From the NCBI GenBank assembly GCA_023548195.1, contig JAJHZJ010000014.1, positions 14,794,718 through 14,858,717 on the forward strand: 64,000 nucleotides of DNA. Reading direction: 5' to 3'. Source of the stretch: Bettongia penicillata ogilbyi. Its lineage: Eukaryota > Chordata > Mammalia > Diprotodontia > Potoroidae. The notes beneath the pieces were generated by a model. That model saw only the letters and a list, made by a program, of their open reading frames with translations. It did not search any database and was not told where the DNA came from. Below are positions 12,840-24,236 of the stretch, one piece after another; position 1 is the first letter of the stretch, and every line of letters starts with the position of its first letter. A program made the translations under genes and the position numbers.

Positions 12840-13640
12840 TAGGGCACCAGAATCCCAGTCACTCAGGGTAGGAGTCATCCTCAGCTCTTCATTTCCATAT
12901 CCAATCATTTGCCAATTCCTATTTTAATTCTACCTTTCTATAAATGTCCTTTTCTCTCCTATAAAACTGTCATCACCCTGGTCCAAGCCTTCATCACTTC
13001 ATGCTTGAACTACTGCAATAATCTTCATGCTTATCTCGCTGCTTCACATCTCTTCTCACTTCAGTCCATATTCTACATATTAAACTGTTTTTCCTGAAGC
13101 TCAGGTCTGACCGTGTAACCCTCATATTCAGTAAACTCAATGGCTTACTATCACCTGAAGGATCAAATATAAAATCCTCCATTTGACTTTCAAAACCTAA
13201 CCTCTCCCCAACCCCTGCCACCTTTCCAGTTTTGTTACACTTCCACATGCTCTTCAGGCTGGCTTCCTCACTATTCTTCCTGCTAGTTATCTCATCTCCC
13301 AGTTCCTAGCATTTTCATTGGCTATTCCCCCATTCCTGGAATTCATCTTTTCTTTCTGACTTTCTTGACTTCCTTAAGATATCATCTTTTCTTTCTGACT
13401 TTCTTGATTTCCTTAAGATATCAACTAAAAATCCCACTTTCTACAAGAAGCTTTTCCTAATCCCTTTTAATGCTAATGAATTCCCCCTATCATTTCCAAT
13501 TTATCTTGCCTATATCTTTTTTGTACATAGTTATTTGCATTTGCCTACCATTAGTCTAGGAGATCTGGAGAGCAGAGAATGTTTTTGCCTTTCTTAATAT
13601 CCCCAGCACTTCATTCATTATTGCACATTGACTTGCTGTG
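12840..13640 (+). repeat. L2-clade LINE 3' half
   Basis: Sense-oriented L2 remnant. A translated piece near 12960-13060 reads KTVITLVQAFITSCLNYCNN, a typical segment of the L2/CR1 reverse transcriptase C-terminal region. It is followed by CTCAGGTCTGACCGTGTAAC, the LINE tail and CCCCAGCACTT near 13600. The frame is broken throughout. A ~40-bp internal tandem duplication lies at 13342-13421. Confidence 0.75.
13342..13421 (+). repeat. ~40-bp tandem duplication inside L2
   Basis: The unit starting ATCTTTTCTTTCTGACTTTC and ending CCTTAAGATATCA occurs twice in direct succession with one clear C/T difference (CTTGACTT versus CTTGATTT). Confidence 0.85.
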
Positions 13641-13889
13641 ACATGTCATTGTAAGGAATAGTTTACAACCTGTGTATGCATACTGTCTTTTTATGACTTT
13701 TTTTAAAAGCCATACTTTTAAAATACTTTTTTAAAAAGGTCTCAAGTGGTAACTTTAAATATTCAGCCAACTAACAGCATATCCAAAGAAAGAGATCCAG
13801 TGAGCACCTATTGGTAATGTGTTACAGAATGCTACAGCTCCTTCAAACAAAATGAGGAATTTGGCTCAACACACTCAACTGTGGTCAAA

Positions 13890-14458
13890 ACCCATCACAT
13901 GTTCCCAATGTGGGCAATACTGCCCCCAGGGGGCACTGAATAATAAGGGGGCAGTGGAAGCATGAGGAAAGAAGAGAAGATTAAAAAATTTTGAAAAGCT
14001 TCGTTCATGTTTCATCTGTTGAGTAACAGTTAAAATAGTAGTGATTACATTATTTTCCAAATAAATACACAAAATGCAAATTGTAACTGATCAGTGGTTG
14101 ATTTTCCACCAACAGGCCTTAACAAATAAGTGTTGGCAGGTGAGCATGTTGTGCATTGTTGAGAAGTCCAACATGATTGGCAAAAATATGTGCATTTAAT
14201 GACTTGTTTACAGCACAGTACTATGCAATTTCATGATACAATATCATTTCCTGCATCAACAATGCAGAAAAACCCCACAAATTTACAATAAATTATTAAA
14301 TTTAAGATGTATCATTTTTTTAAAAAATATTTTCTTTTTTGAAACGACACAAATTTCAAAAAAAACACTAAAGATTTAAAGAAAGTAGATTTCCAGGGGG
14401 GTGCTGAGTAATTTTTTAAAAAGGGGGCTGTAGTCCATATAAGTTTGGGACTCTCTAG
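13890..14458. mobile_element. hAT-type non-autonomous DNA transposon remnant
   Basis: The left end reads TGTTCCCAATGTGGGCAATA followed by CTGCCCCCAGGGGGC. The right end reads AGGGGGGTGCTGAGTAATTT then TAGTCCATATAAGTTTGGGA. Read from the right end inwards (complement), TCCCAAACTTATATGGACTA resembles the left terminus. Paired 'TTCCCAA' ends with G/C-run subterminal blocks resemble hAT-derived elements. The internal sequence is AT-rich and non-coding, and no clear target duplication was found. Confidence 0.5.
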
Positions 14459-14459
14459 G

Positions 14460-15685
14460 CTAAATGAATGTTAATTGGGCCTGCATCAGGCCACACCCCT
14501 GATAGTTTAGGTTTGATAGTAGAACAAAATGAGACACTAGATAGGTCATCCTGCAATTATGAAATGATTTACTTACAGCAGGAGGATGGTATTCAACAAG
14601 GATAGGCATTGAAGACACCTGAGCTTAGTCAGTTGAGTGAATATTACCCATCATGATCCAGGCAAAAGTGAGTGTACCAGAACCTCCTTGAGACTGTTTT
14701 CTTGTCAGGTGAATGGAAAGTGAAAGGGGAAGGAATAGCCTGAGCCAAACAAATCTTGAGGACTGCCTTTTAAAGAAAACAGTACCTATTAAGGAAGAAC
14801 TAGTCTAACTTGCATGGGGACAGGAATTAAGATATTGCTCCCATCATACTATACTCTTTGATGGTACCTCCATCTCCCTGGGAGCTACATTGGCTGAGAA
14901 GTGGGGGCTAAAGGAAAGGATAGAAAAAGGGTGAGAAATACAAAATCATCCCACGAGAAGCCCCTGAATAACTGCCCTACTGTGAGGGCAGAGCAGACAC
15001 TTAAATCTCCCCCTAATTTTCAGACAGATGTTGGGGTTTTTAAGTTACACGTTTAATTTGTCAATCTGTTCTTTCTCTTATCGAAGAAAATCTTTAGAGA
15101 TAAAAAGTACTTCTTTGGCTATATGCCCCCAAATTTAGTGTTGTCTCATTGTTGTTCCCTCTCAACAATGTCACCCCTTGGTCCTCCAAGCCTTCCCTGC
15201 AGAGGAATTGTACATTGATCACTGGGTGCAGTTCTAGGAGCAATGCAGAGGAACCAGTTGGTTCTAGATTATAGTAAGCGATGGGATGCTTGACTTCTCT
15301 ACCTGCTACAGTTTGCTGTCATTTACTGCTGGATCTTGCATGCCTGTGCACTGCTCCCCTTATCTATGCTTACTGGCCCTAAGGCCCATGCTTGTTGCTT
15401 CCCACCAGCACCTAGAGCCCAAGCACCTGAATGCTGTCTCTCTAATGCTAATAGGGTCTGAATCTCTGCTTGCTATTTATTCACTCTGCCTGAGTTAACT
15501 TCTACTTCCTGTGCAAGGGCAGAACAACTGCCACTTTTGAGGTCAGACTCTGCCCCATTAAACAAGAGGGTCAATGTGGGCCTGTATTTGCTGGGTGTTG
15601 TGATGGATGCTGCTAGTGCTGGGACCAGACGCTGCAGGACGGTGTTGCCCTGACTGTTCCACCACAGTTGAGACTAAGCAGTCTC
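14460..15685. other. Unassigned intergenic sequence
   Basis: No gene recognised. The part at 14480-14620 shares weak blocks (TTTAGGTTTGATAGTAGAAC, GGTATTCAACAAGGAT) with 12190-12450, suggesting an unnamed dispersed repeat. From 15150 to 15670 the sequence is mixed-composition with an open frame of 70 codons that resembles nothing I know. Confidence 0.4.
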
Positions 15686-15687
15686 AA

Positions 15688-15960
15688 AGAAAGGGTGAAT
15701 CAAAGAATAAGGCATAGAAATAACAGATGATTTCATTAGACATAACGGCAACAAATAAATTTGGGGAATGTAGTCAAAGAAGTCCTTTATATTTCTAAAG
15801 ACTTTGATTGATTAAAGAGAAAAAACATCAATCAATTGAACTTGAAACTATAAGAATCTAGGAAACCAAATTTTAAAGCCCCAATTTCCAAAGTAGAAAT
15901 ATTGAAAATCCAGCACAACATTCATTTTAAAATAGAAACTGAGTCCACTGAATTTTTTTT
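15688..15960 (+). mobile_element. L1 ORF2 fragment
   Basis: GGGTGAATCAAAGAATAAGG followed by GATGATTTCATTAGACATAA, and the later ATTGAAAATCCAGCACAACA, resemble the marsupial L1 ORF2 inter-domain region that is also present at 19140-19400. Short and strongly decayed. Confidence 0.5.
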
Positions 15961-16173
15961 TTAATAATAAAAAGATCCTTTAAACAAAATAAATAAACCA
16001 GGTGACAGCTCACACCAGCCATTGGTCTCTTCCCCAGACTTCACAGCCTGGGTTTGGGTCATCACTTCTGCTTTCTAAACCAAGACCCCGAAGCGGAGGT
16101 CTGTGGTGGATGCTCATGCAGGCAGTGATGAGCCACAAGGAGGAGGTTCCTGCCCCTCCCCTCATGCAGCATC

Positions 16174-17306
16174 TTGGATCCAAGCTTATTAAAAGAATGT
16201 GAGGTTCTTTCAAAAAAAGATCTGTCAGTGGAAAAACTTCCAGCACTTTCTGAGGTGTCCTCATCATCCAAGAAGAAGAAAGCCAAACTGGAGCAGAGAG
16301 GATCATCAGGCTCAGATCACAGAAATGGAACTTCAAAAACCTTTTGGTAAGGCTCAGGATATAAATGTGGAGTTCTTGCAAAGAATGTAAATCATACAAA
16401 GACCCAACACCAGAGAGGTGATGCACATCCACTCAGTTTGGAAGAAATTTTGGATGAAACCCAACATTTGGACATAGGGCTTAAGCAGAAACAATGAATA
16501 ACATCTGCAGCACTAGTCAACAATCTGTTTGAAATAGTACGTGGGAAACACCTTTCAGCCCAAGTACAGCCTGAAAGAGAAGAAGAGCTTTGGCTCCTAG
16601 ATTGGGGCAGCTAGGCGGTGCAGTGGATAGAGCACCAGTGCAGGAATCAGGAGGACCTGAGTTCAAATCTCACCTCACTTGACACTCACTAGCTGTGTGA
16701 CCTTGGGGAAGTCACAACCCCAATTGCCTCATCCTGGGTCATCTCCAGTCATCCTGATGAATATCTGGTCACTGGATTCAGATGGCTCTGGAGGAGAAGT
16801 GAGGCTGGTGACCTGCACAGCCCTCACTCAAAACAAAGTCAAGTACAAGTGATAGCATCATGTCTGTAATGGGCAACAAAGGATGAACACACACAAGCAT
16901 GACTGGAGAGGCTTGGGAGATATTCTCCTTGAAGACGATGGAGGAGGGGCTGCCCAATGGCCAGAAAACCATCAAGGCCTTAGTGAACCAACTAGATCAT
17001 CTTTAGTCATTTGTCCTGACAAGAAGATCCTCTTTTTCAATGATACAGTCATCAGTTCACCATGGGTGAAGAATTTCAAAACTTTGGATTTGCATCACTT
17101 TGGATTCTATGCATGAGGAGAAAATTGAAGAGTATCTGAAGCAACAAGGTATTATTTTTACACAGGAATCTGGACCAAAGAAAGTGGCTGCCATTCAGCA
17201 GAGGAAGAAACCACTGGTACAGAAGAAACGAAGGTTCAAGATGCACAATGAGCACTTGTCTTAGTTCTGGAAGGATTACTCTGACATTGTCCCAGGCAAA
17301 CAATGA
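16174..17306 (+). pseudogene. GTF2E2P: GTF2E2 (TFIIE beta) processed pseudogene
   Basis: GTF2E2 encodes the beta subunit of TFIIE, which helps recruit TFIIH to RNA polymerase II. Here an intronless, decayed copy is readable in pieces. It starts with LDPSLLKECEVLSKKDLSVE, where the initiator ATG has become TTG (16174-16176). SSSSKKKKAKLEQRGSSGSD follows, then [19 protein letters not shown] and [10 protein letters not shown]. After an inserted SINE come RGLGDILLEDD, PDKKILFFND, EESGPKK-like and QRRKKP--KKRRF blocks and a stop near 17304-17306. There are several stop codons and frameshifts. Contiguous exon content without introns shows a retrocopy, presumably made by L1 machinery. The sequence up to about 17580 may be its 3' UTR. 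It is clearly non-functional as a protein gene. Confidence 0.9.
16604..16895 (+). repeat. Marsupial SINE (type B tail) inside GTF2E2 pseudogene
   Basis: A nearly complete SINE with the head GGGGCAGCTAGGCGGTGCAG, B-box GAGTTCAAATCTCACC, GTGTGACCTTGGGGAAGTCA, then the distinct 3' half TCCAGTCATCCTGATGAATA and GGAGAAGTGAGGCTGGTGAC, ending AAGGATGAACACACAC. It splits the pseudogene between the LLD and HDWRGLG codons, so the retrocopy predates this SINE. Confidence 0.95.
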
Positions 17307-17589
17307 ATAGTTTCTCTTCTGATCAGCAGCATGCACAAAGAATCTCAACTGAGGATGCTCAAGCTGGTGTTGACTGGAAGGTGGCTACTTCTCCCTGACT
17401 CTGGAGAGGAAACAGATTCCTGCTTACATAATCATGGAATTGATTGTCATAATGAAAAGCTTATGAGAATGTCAGATCAAGTGGGAAAATCCAAGGAGTT
17501 TTTCCAGGTGAGATTTTCCAGGGCCCTTCAGACAAATGGGAGTAAAACTTTTGGGGTAAGAGACAGTTTGGGCCTGTAACCCATCCATA

Positions 17590-20219
17590 GTCACAGTTCA
17601 AGAGCAGAGAGGAGCACTTTTGGTCAAGAGGGAGCAAAGGGGTTGAGAATTATTTTCAGTCTTAAAGAATCACTTTCAGTCTAAAAAAAGCAAGGACCCC
17701 GAAGGGCAATATCCATTGCAATCCCAAGGGATCAGGAGCTCTTCCTAAGAACTAGAGTGCAGACCTGGAGAGCAGTGATCATACCTCTCCCCAGGTCACA
17801 CCACCATGGAAGAATCAAAAACTTCCAAACCCCCAGAACTAGCTCTGAAAACAGCATTACAAAAAGAAGAAAAAGTCTGTAGCTTAGGACAGTGCTCCCT
17901 TCCCCCTATATTCTGGGAACAGAGCCCAACTTTAATAAATTCAAAGACAAGAAATAGGCTGGAAAAATGACAATAACAACAACAAAGAATTTGACCATAA
18001 AAGTCTATTATAGCAACAGAGTAGATCAAGACAAAAGTTCAGAAGACAATGAAGCCAAAACAGTTATAAGCAAAGCCTCAAAGGAGAAAAAATATTATTT
18101 GGACACAAAAATGCTGAATAAAATAACACTTTAAAAATCAAAATTGGCCAAATGGAAGAAGAGGTACAAAAGTTCACAGATGAAAATAATTCCTTAAAAA
18201 TTAGAAGTGGGCAAATAGAAACCAATAATTCCATGAGACATCAGGAAACAATAAAACAAAGTCAAAAGAATAAAAAATAGAAAAAAATGTGGAGTATCTC
18301 ATCACAAAAACAACTGACCTGGAAAATGGATCAAGGAGAGATAATTTAAGAATTATTTGACAATCAGAAAGCCATGATAAAAAAAAAAAAAGGAGCCAAA
18401 CTTTCCTGAAATCCTAGAACTAGAGGGTAAAATAGAAATTGAAAATATCCACCCATCACCACCTGAGAGAGATCCCAAAATGAAAACTGCCAGGAAATTC
18501 CAGACAAATTCCTGAGCTCCCATGCAAAAAAGAAGTAGCCAGAAAGAAACCATTCCAATATGGAAACACAACCAGGATCACACAAGATTTAGCAGCTACC
18601 TAATTAAAGAAGCTTGGAATATGATATTCTAGAGAACAAAAAAGCTAGAATTACAACCAAGGATAACCTACCAAGCAAAACAGAAATCCTTCAAGGAAAA
18701 AAAATAGATATTTAATGAAATAAAAGACTCTCAAGCATTTCTGATGAAAAGACTGGAGATGAATAGAAAATTTAACTTTCAAGACTTAAGAGAAACATAA
18801 AAAGGTAAACAGGAAAGAGAAATCATAAGGGAATTGATAAGGTTAAAATATTTATCTTTGTATATGGGAAGATGATACAAATAACTTCTGTTCTAGAATT
18901 TTAGAATCATTTTTAAAGGTATTTGGACAGGTCTAGGAGCAAACTTAGGTGAGTCTCTACCATCTTGGCTTTGCCTCCCAATGCATATTACTTCTAAGAA
19001 CTTTATCATTATTAGAAAAATAGAAATGCTAAATGCACTTCTGTGAGACCATAATGCAATTAAAGCTACATTTCATAAAGAGTTGTGAAAGCATAGAGTA
19101 AAAATTAATTGGAAACAGAATAATCCAAATCTAAAGCATGAGTGGATCAAAGAACAAATCATAGCAACAATAAGTTTAAAAAGAATGACAACAATGAGAC
19201 AATATACCAAAATTTGTGGGATGCAGTCAAAGCAGTACTTAAAAGAAAATTTTTTCTCTAAATGTATTCATCAGTAAAAGAGAGAAAAATCTGATCAATG
19301 AAGTAGGCATATAACTAAAAAACTAGAAAAAAAACAAATTAAAAATTTCCAATTAAAAACCAAAATGGAAATCCTGAAAATCAAAGGAGAGATTAATAAA
19401 ATTGAAAGTTAAAAAACTTTTAAACTAATAAAAATACTAGGTTTTATGAAAAAAATAAAATGGGTGCCATTGATTAAAAAAATAAATCATTGATTAATGT
19501 AGCTTAAAAAAAAGAAAGAAAACCAAATTACCAGCATCAAAAATGAAAAAGTAAATGCACCACTAAAGAGAATGAAATTAAAACATTTATTAGGTTTTTT
19601 TGCCCAATTACATGTCAGAAATACAGAGCATCTAAATGAAATGAATAATTATTTTCAAAAATATAAACTTCCCATATTAACAGAAGAAGAAATAAAATAC
19701 CTAGGTAACCCTGTGTTAGAGAAAGAAATTGAAAAAAATCATAGATGATCCCCAGGACCAGATAGATTTATCATCAATACTACCAAACTTTTAAAGAACA
19801 ATTAATCCTAATACTATACAAATTCTTTTTTAAAATATACAAAGAAAGAGTCCTGTCAAATTCCTTCCATGACACAAAATTGGTTTTGACACCTAAACCA
19901 GAGAAAGCATAAACAGAGAAGGAAAACTATGGACCAAAGAATATCAATGGAAAAATTTTGAACAAAATACTAGCAAGGAGATTATATCAATAGCACAAAG
20001 ATCATACACTGAGGTAAGATAAATACCAGGAATGTAGGGTTGGTTGAATATTGGGAAAAGTAGAAGCAAAATTCACCATATCAATAATAATAATAGCAAA
20101 ATACATATGATTATATCAATATATGCAGAAAAAGCTTTGACAAAATATCATACCTGTTACTAAAAAGAAAAACCACATGGAGACTATAGGAATCAATGGA
20201 ATCTTTCTTAAAATGATAA
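17590..20219 (+). mobile_element. L1 LINE, ORF1 region and partial ORF2 (left part)
   Basis: Sense-oriented marsupial L1. The ORF1-like part is at about 17800-18880: GAGAAAATGGAA-type coiled-coil codons, AAATTGGCCAAATGGAAGAA, ACAACTGACCTGGAAAATGG, then a tail of AAAAGGTAAACAGGAAAGAG. ORF2-like sequence runs from about 19015 (AGACCATAATGCAATTAAAG, CCTCAAGACCAGATAGATT-like block near 19750) to 20219. All frames are disrupted, and the N-terminal endonuclease part of ORF2 is missing, so there is an internal deletion or two joined copies. A 96-bp antisense piece lies at 18890-18985, and an RTE element cuts the L1 at 20219/20220. Confidence 0.8.
18890..18985 (-). mobile_element. Short antisense L1/HAL1 5' end insertion
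   Basis: Reverse-complemented, this ~96-bp piece begins with a GGGAGGCAAAGCCAAGATGG-type leader, the typical 5' start of marsupial L1/half-L1 elements. It is flanked by AATAACTTCT (18880-18889) and TATTACTTCT (18986-18995), an 8/10 direct repeat, and the host L1 sequence resumes exactly afterwards. Confidence 0.65.
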
Positions 20220-20245
20220 GTTGGTTGGTTGGTTGGTTGGTTGGT
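20219..20245 (+). repeat. (GGTT)n tail of the RTE element
   Basis: Six and a half GGTT units followed by TGTCCGTTCTCAAAGAGGAT, which is the element's 3' terminus in complement. This microsatellite is the element's own tail, not a telomeric repeat. Confidence 0.9.
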
Positions 20246-20959
20246 GTCCGTTCTCAAAGAGGATCAAAATAACATCATCATGATAAGCTCAAATTTCAGT
20301 GTGTCCAACTGTGGCTGATCAGACCAATATGAGCTCAGAATGTTCTACCACAGATTGAGCACAGATAGTGTGAACATTTGGGGTGGATACTCCAAATTTG
20401 TACATCCTATATTTACTTTATGCTGTATCAATTCTGCTTTGCTCATAGAGCACAGTACCCTCTCTGATATAGACACGCCATGCTGAGAGGTCTTGTTCCA
20501 GTGTCTCCCACATAGACACTGTCCAAAGTTCTTGAGAGTGTCTTTGTAGTAGCTTCTTCTGACCACCATGTGATTGCCTGCCCCATGTGAGTTCTCCATA
20601 AAATAGTCGTTTTGGCAAGAGCACATTTTGCATTCAAACAATGTGGCCAGACCATCAGAGTTGCGCTCTTCTGAAGCATAGTTTGAGTTCAACTCCAGCA
20701 AGGACTTCAGTGCCTGGTACCTTATCCTTCAAGGTGACCTTCAGCATCTTCCTAAGACAGTTCAAATGGAAGCAATTCAGTTTCCTGACATGGAGCTGGT
20801 AGACTCACCATGTTTCACAGGTATACAACAATGAGGTCAGCACAACAGCTCTGTAGACCTTCAGTTTGGTCTAATAACCTCTTGTCTTCCAAACTTTTCT
20901 TCAGAGCCTCCCAAGCATTGAGCTAGCTTTAGCAATGTGTGCATCAACCTCATTGTCAA

Positions 20960-22130
20960 CGTGTACATCCCTAGAAAGTACACTACCAAGGTAAGTGAAC
21001 TTATTCACAGTATTCAGAATTTCTCCATTTGTTGTAATCGAAGGTTCCACGAATGGATGATGTGGTGGCTGATGGAGTACCTGTGTTTTCTTAGTGTTAA
21101 TTATCAGGCCAAAATTAGCACAGACAGCAGAGAATTGATCTATACTTCATTGCATCTCAGCTTCAGAGGCTGCACTGAGTGCATAATCATCTGCAAATAG
21201 AAAATCATGCACTAGCACTCCCTCCACTTTGGTCTTGGCTTGTAGCCTTTTCAAATTGAAGAACTTACCATCAGTATGGTTGTTGACCTTGATGCCATGT
21301 TCATCTTCATTGAAAGCATTTGACAACATGGCTAAAAACATCATGCTAAAAAGCATGGGAGCAAGCATAAAACCCTGTTTCACTCTGTTGGTGACTGGGA
21401 AGGCATGAGAGCATTGTCTACTATCCAGAACCTGGGCAAACATGTCATCATGAAATTGATGTACAATACTGATGAACTTTTCTGGGCAACCAAAGTGTGA
21501 CATAATTTTCCATAAGATCTCAGTGTCAAAGAACTTGGTCAGATCTACAAACATTGTGTAGAGACCTCTGTTCTACTCCTGGCATTTCTCCTAGAGTTTT
21601 CAGGCAGCAAACACCATATGGACTGTTCCTCAGCCCTTTCTGAAGCCACACTGGCTCTTAAGTATATGACCATCTTCCTGGTGAAGGATCAGCCTATTAA
21701 GGAGGACTCTAGCAAGAATCTTACCAGCAATGACTAAGAGAGAGAGTCCCCTGTGGTTGTCACAGGACAATCTATTCCCTTTACCTTTATAGAGATGGAT
21801 AATGGAGCCATTCTTGAACTCCTGGGTAATAACCTCCTCTTGCCACATAACCTGGAAAATTTCAGTCAGCTTTTGTATGAGCAATCGTCCCCCTACAAAT
21901 CTCAGTTGGAATAGAATCAACACTAGGTGTTTTGCCACATGAAAGGAGCCTAATGATACTCAAAACCTCTTCTTCAGTTGGAAGTTCATCTAAGGAGAGA
22001 CTGACTTCAACTTGAGGTAAATGTTCAATGGCCTCAGCATTGATTGATGATGGTCTGTTGAGAACACTATGGAAGTGTTCAGTCCATCTCTCTAGGATCA
22101 TGTCCTTATCACTAATCAATGTGACTCCAT
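20960..22130 (-). pseudogene. RTE reverse transcriptase remnant
   Basis: Pieces at 21862-22119 (LPTEEEVLSIIRLLSCGKTP), 21630-21938 (ITQEFKNGSIIHLYKGKGNR, the RT fingers) and 21147-21554 (FADD catalytic aspartates, LQAKTKVEGVLVHDFLFADD) lie in succession but in different frames. Order and motif content match the RTE/BovB-like RT. The two FADD aspartates are still present. Confidence 0.88.
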
Positions 22131-22365
22131 CAGCTCTGAGTAGTTGTGATGCACCATAGGTTTTTGGTCCTTAAATATCTTTCAGGGAATCATAAAAGTG
22201 CTTTAGATTGTTACTATCAGCATAAAACAGAATTTCTTCTGCCTTCTTCCTGAGCCAGAAATCCTCCATTTCTCTAAGCTTTACTTGTCCTTTGCTTTTG
22301 ATGAAATTAAATGCTGCCTTCTTAGAAATGGATGAACTATCCTGCTGGTAAATCCTGTGGAGTTC

Positions 22366-23400
22366 TCATTTTTCATTTAGCAACTTCTGAATTTCCCCAT
22401 CATTTTCATCAAAACAGTCTTGGTGTTTGCAAGTGTTCTGACCCAAATGAGCAAATGCTGTGCTGTACACCAAGTCTCTGAGAGCTGCCCACTCCTTTTC
22501 TGCTCCACTGTTACCAACTATGTGTTGGCTCAACTTTCCCTCCAAATTAGCAACAAACTGTTCACATTCAGAGAAAAGCTCTAATTTGTTGACATTAAAT
22601 TTTCTGGTAGTCATTTTTCCTTGGGGGTGGCACTTTTGATGAATGTGAATATTTAGCTTGGAAAGGATAAATCTATGATCAATCCAGCTCTCTGCACCAC
22701 ACATTGCCTTTGTCACTCTCACATCTTGTCTGTCTCTTCCCCTTACAATCACATAGTCTATTAGATGCCAATGTTTGCCATGAAGCTTTATTGTTTTTCG
22801 GTAAATGGAAACCAGTGTTGGTGATGAGAAGATCATGTCTTCAGCAGTAAATGACTGGTAATTTCCAACTCCATTCCTCCCTAGGACTCCCTGCCAAGTC
22901 TGGTAGTCTGAGGCTACTCTAACATTAAAGTCACCCAGAATGATTAGCTTGTCTTCTTTTGGCACATTAATGTCTCTAGGACTTCATAAAACTTTTCTTT
23001 GACCTCATCATGGTGGGAGCATAGGCACTGATGATGGTGGCGTGGTGTTTTCCTGTAAGTGGCAATCACATTGTCATAAGCCTGTCATTCACACCTTTGG
23101 CAGGCATACTAGCTTGCTGACTAGATTAGTTTTGATTGCAAAACCTATGCCAGCTTCATGGCACTCCCCTTCATTATGGCCACTCCAGAAAAAATGTGTA
23201 TCCAGCTCCAACTTCAATAAGCTGTCCTTCATTTGCCAGCCTTGTTTCACTCAGGGCTGCTATTTGAATGTATTACCTTGCAACAAGAGCAACAGCATTT
23301 CGTCTTTCAGGTCTACTGGATTTTGTGTGGTCTGTTAGTGTGTGCATGTTCCTTGTGCTAACGGTGAGTGGAATCATCTTTGCAAATGTTTTTGTACATT
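22366..23400 (-). pseudogene. RTE endonuclease remnant
   Basis: Open piece of 199 codons at 22366-22965. It begins MPKEDKLIILGDFNVRVASD (GDFN catalytic motif) and includes WHLIDYVIVRGRDRQDVRV and SWIDHRF (DH catalytic pair). Upstream on the minus strand, 22980-23330 encodes the N-terminal EN part (GHNEGECHEAGIGFAIKT) with stops. The piece after GNYQ appears shortened relative to other RTE endonucleases, an internal deletion. Confidence 0.85.
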
Positions 23401-24236
23401 TTGTACATTTTTTTTTGTGTTTCAACCACAAAGTGGGGTTCCTTGCCTGCCATGGTAATCAGGCCAGAGTTGAGTAAGCAGGCAATTTTTAGGACACTTT
23501 TTCTAGCCCCCTTCCTCATATCAGGAGATGAGCAGTGCGATCCTTAAAAGGCTGCTCAGACACTCAGGGGCTGCCAAGTCCCACTGCTGCTTCCATTGGA
23601 AACGACCCTGTAGCCTGGGCCACCTGTGTGCAGGGTTGTGACTACAGCTCCCACTGTATTCACACCTGTTGCTTCATCACTTGCCTGTCACCACAGGACT
23701 TGAGATATAATAGTAAAATGGTATGGGTGGTGTCTTTTGATTCGTGCATAACTTGTATTTAAGTGAGGCAGAGTTGCACAAAGTTGTCAGCCTCACTTTC
23801 TCCTCCAGAGTCATCATAATCTGCAGGACAGAGTCAAGATGACTGGCGATGGCTCAGGATGCAGTGGATGACCTTGGTGTTTTCGGTGTCTTACAAAGCG
23901 CTAAGCACTCCACATTGCCTGTTTCAGCTGCCTTCATGGCCATTGGTATAAAATGTTCTCATCCATCCCTTCCACTAGGGGAATCCTCACATACTTGGAG
24001 TAGACACCCCCCTAAATCACCAATGGGTTTGGGACCCCTTGATTACCCTCAACCTAGTCTAACCCATCTGCCAAAATGATTTACTGGGATGTGGCCGCTG
24101 TGCACGCTGCAGCTTCTTGGAGCCACGTGTGAGAGTTGGGTGGAACAAGTGGACACCAAAGGTGGAAAGCAGCCCTGAAAAGGACTTGGTAAGTCTTTAC
24201 ACCAAAGGTACTGATCCTCCCTGAACACACCTTATA

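Larger units (their letters stand above)
20219..24236 (-). mobile_element. RTE-clade LINE, near full length, inserted into L1
   Basis: A ~4-kb element on the minus strand. Its 3' end is a (TTGG)n tract at 20219-20245, as RTE LINEs end in short tandem repeats. The apurinic-type endonuclease domain covers about 23400-22620 minus, with LIILGDFNVRV and KHWHLIDYVIVRGRDRQDVR followed by AMCGAESWIDHRF. The reverse transcriptase covers about 22130-20960 minus, with FVDLTKFFDT, NRVKQGFMLAPMLFSMMF and the catalytic box FLFADDYALSA. The frames are broken by stops and frameshifts, so it is inactive. About 23690-24236 looks like a 5' region or a separate RTE-related SINE-like unit (AGTGAGGCAGAGTTGCACAA). 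L1 sequence continues on both sides. Confidence 0.88.

Noticed and set aside
16010..16432. 140-codon open frame on the minus strand
   Set aside because: It lies antisense to the GTF2E2 retrocopy and its flank and has no recognisable similarity.
16604..16760. tRNA gene candidates in SINE heads
   Set aside because: B-box-like GTTCAAATC sequences are part of tRNA-derived SINEs; no cloverleaf with intact acceptor stem is visible.
20219..20245. (GGTT)n as a telomere-like repeat
   Set aside because: It is the tandem-repeat tail of the adjacent RTE LINE; the second RTE copy has a degenerate version at the same place.
21147..22965. A functional reverse transcriptase gene
   Set aside because: Endonuclease and RT pieces are in different frames with stops between them and an internal deletion; the element is dead.
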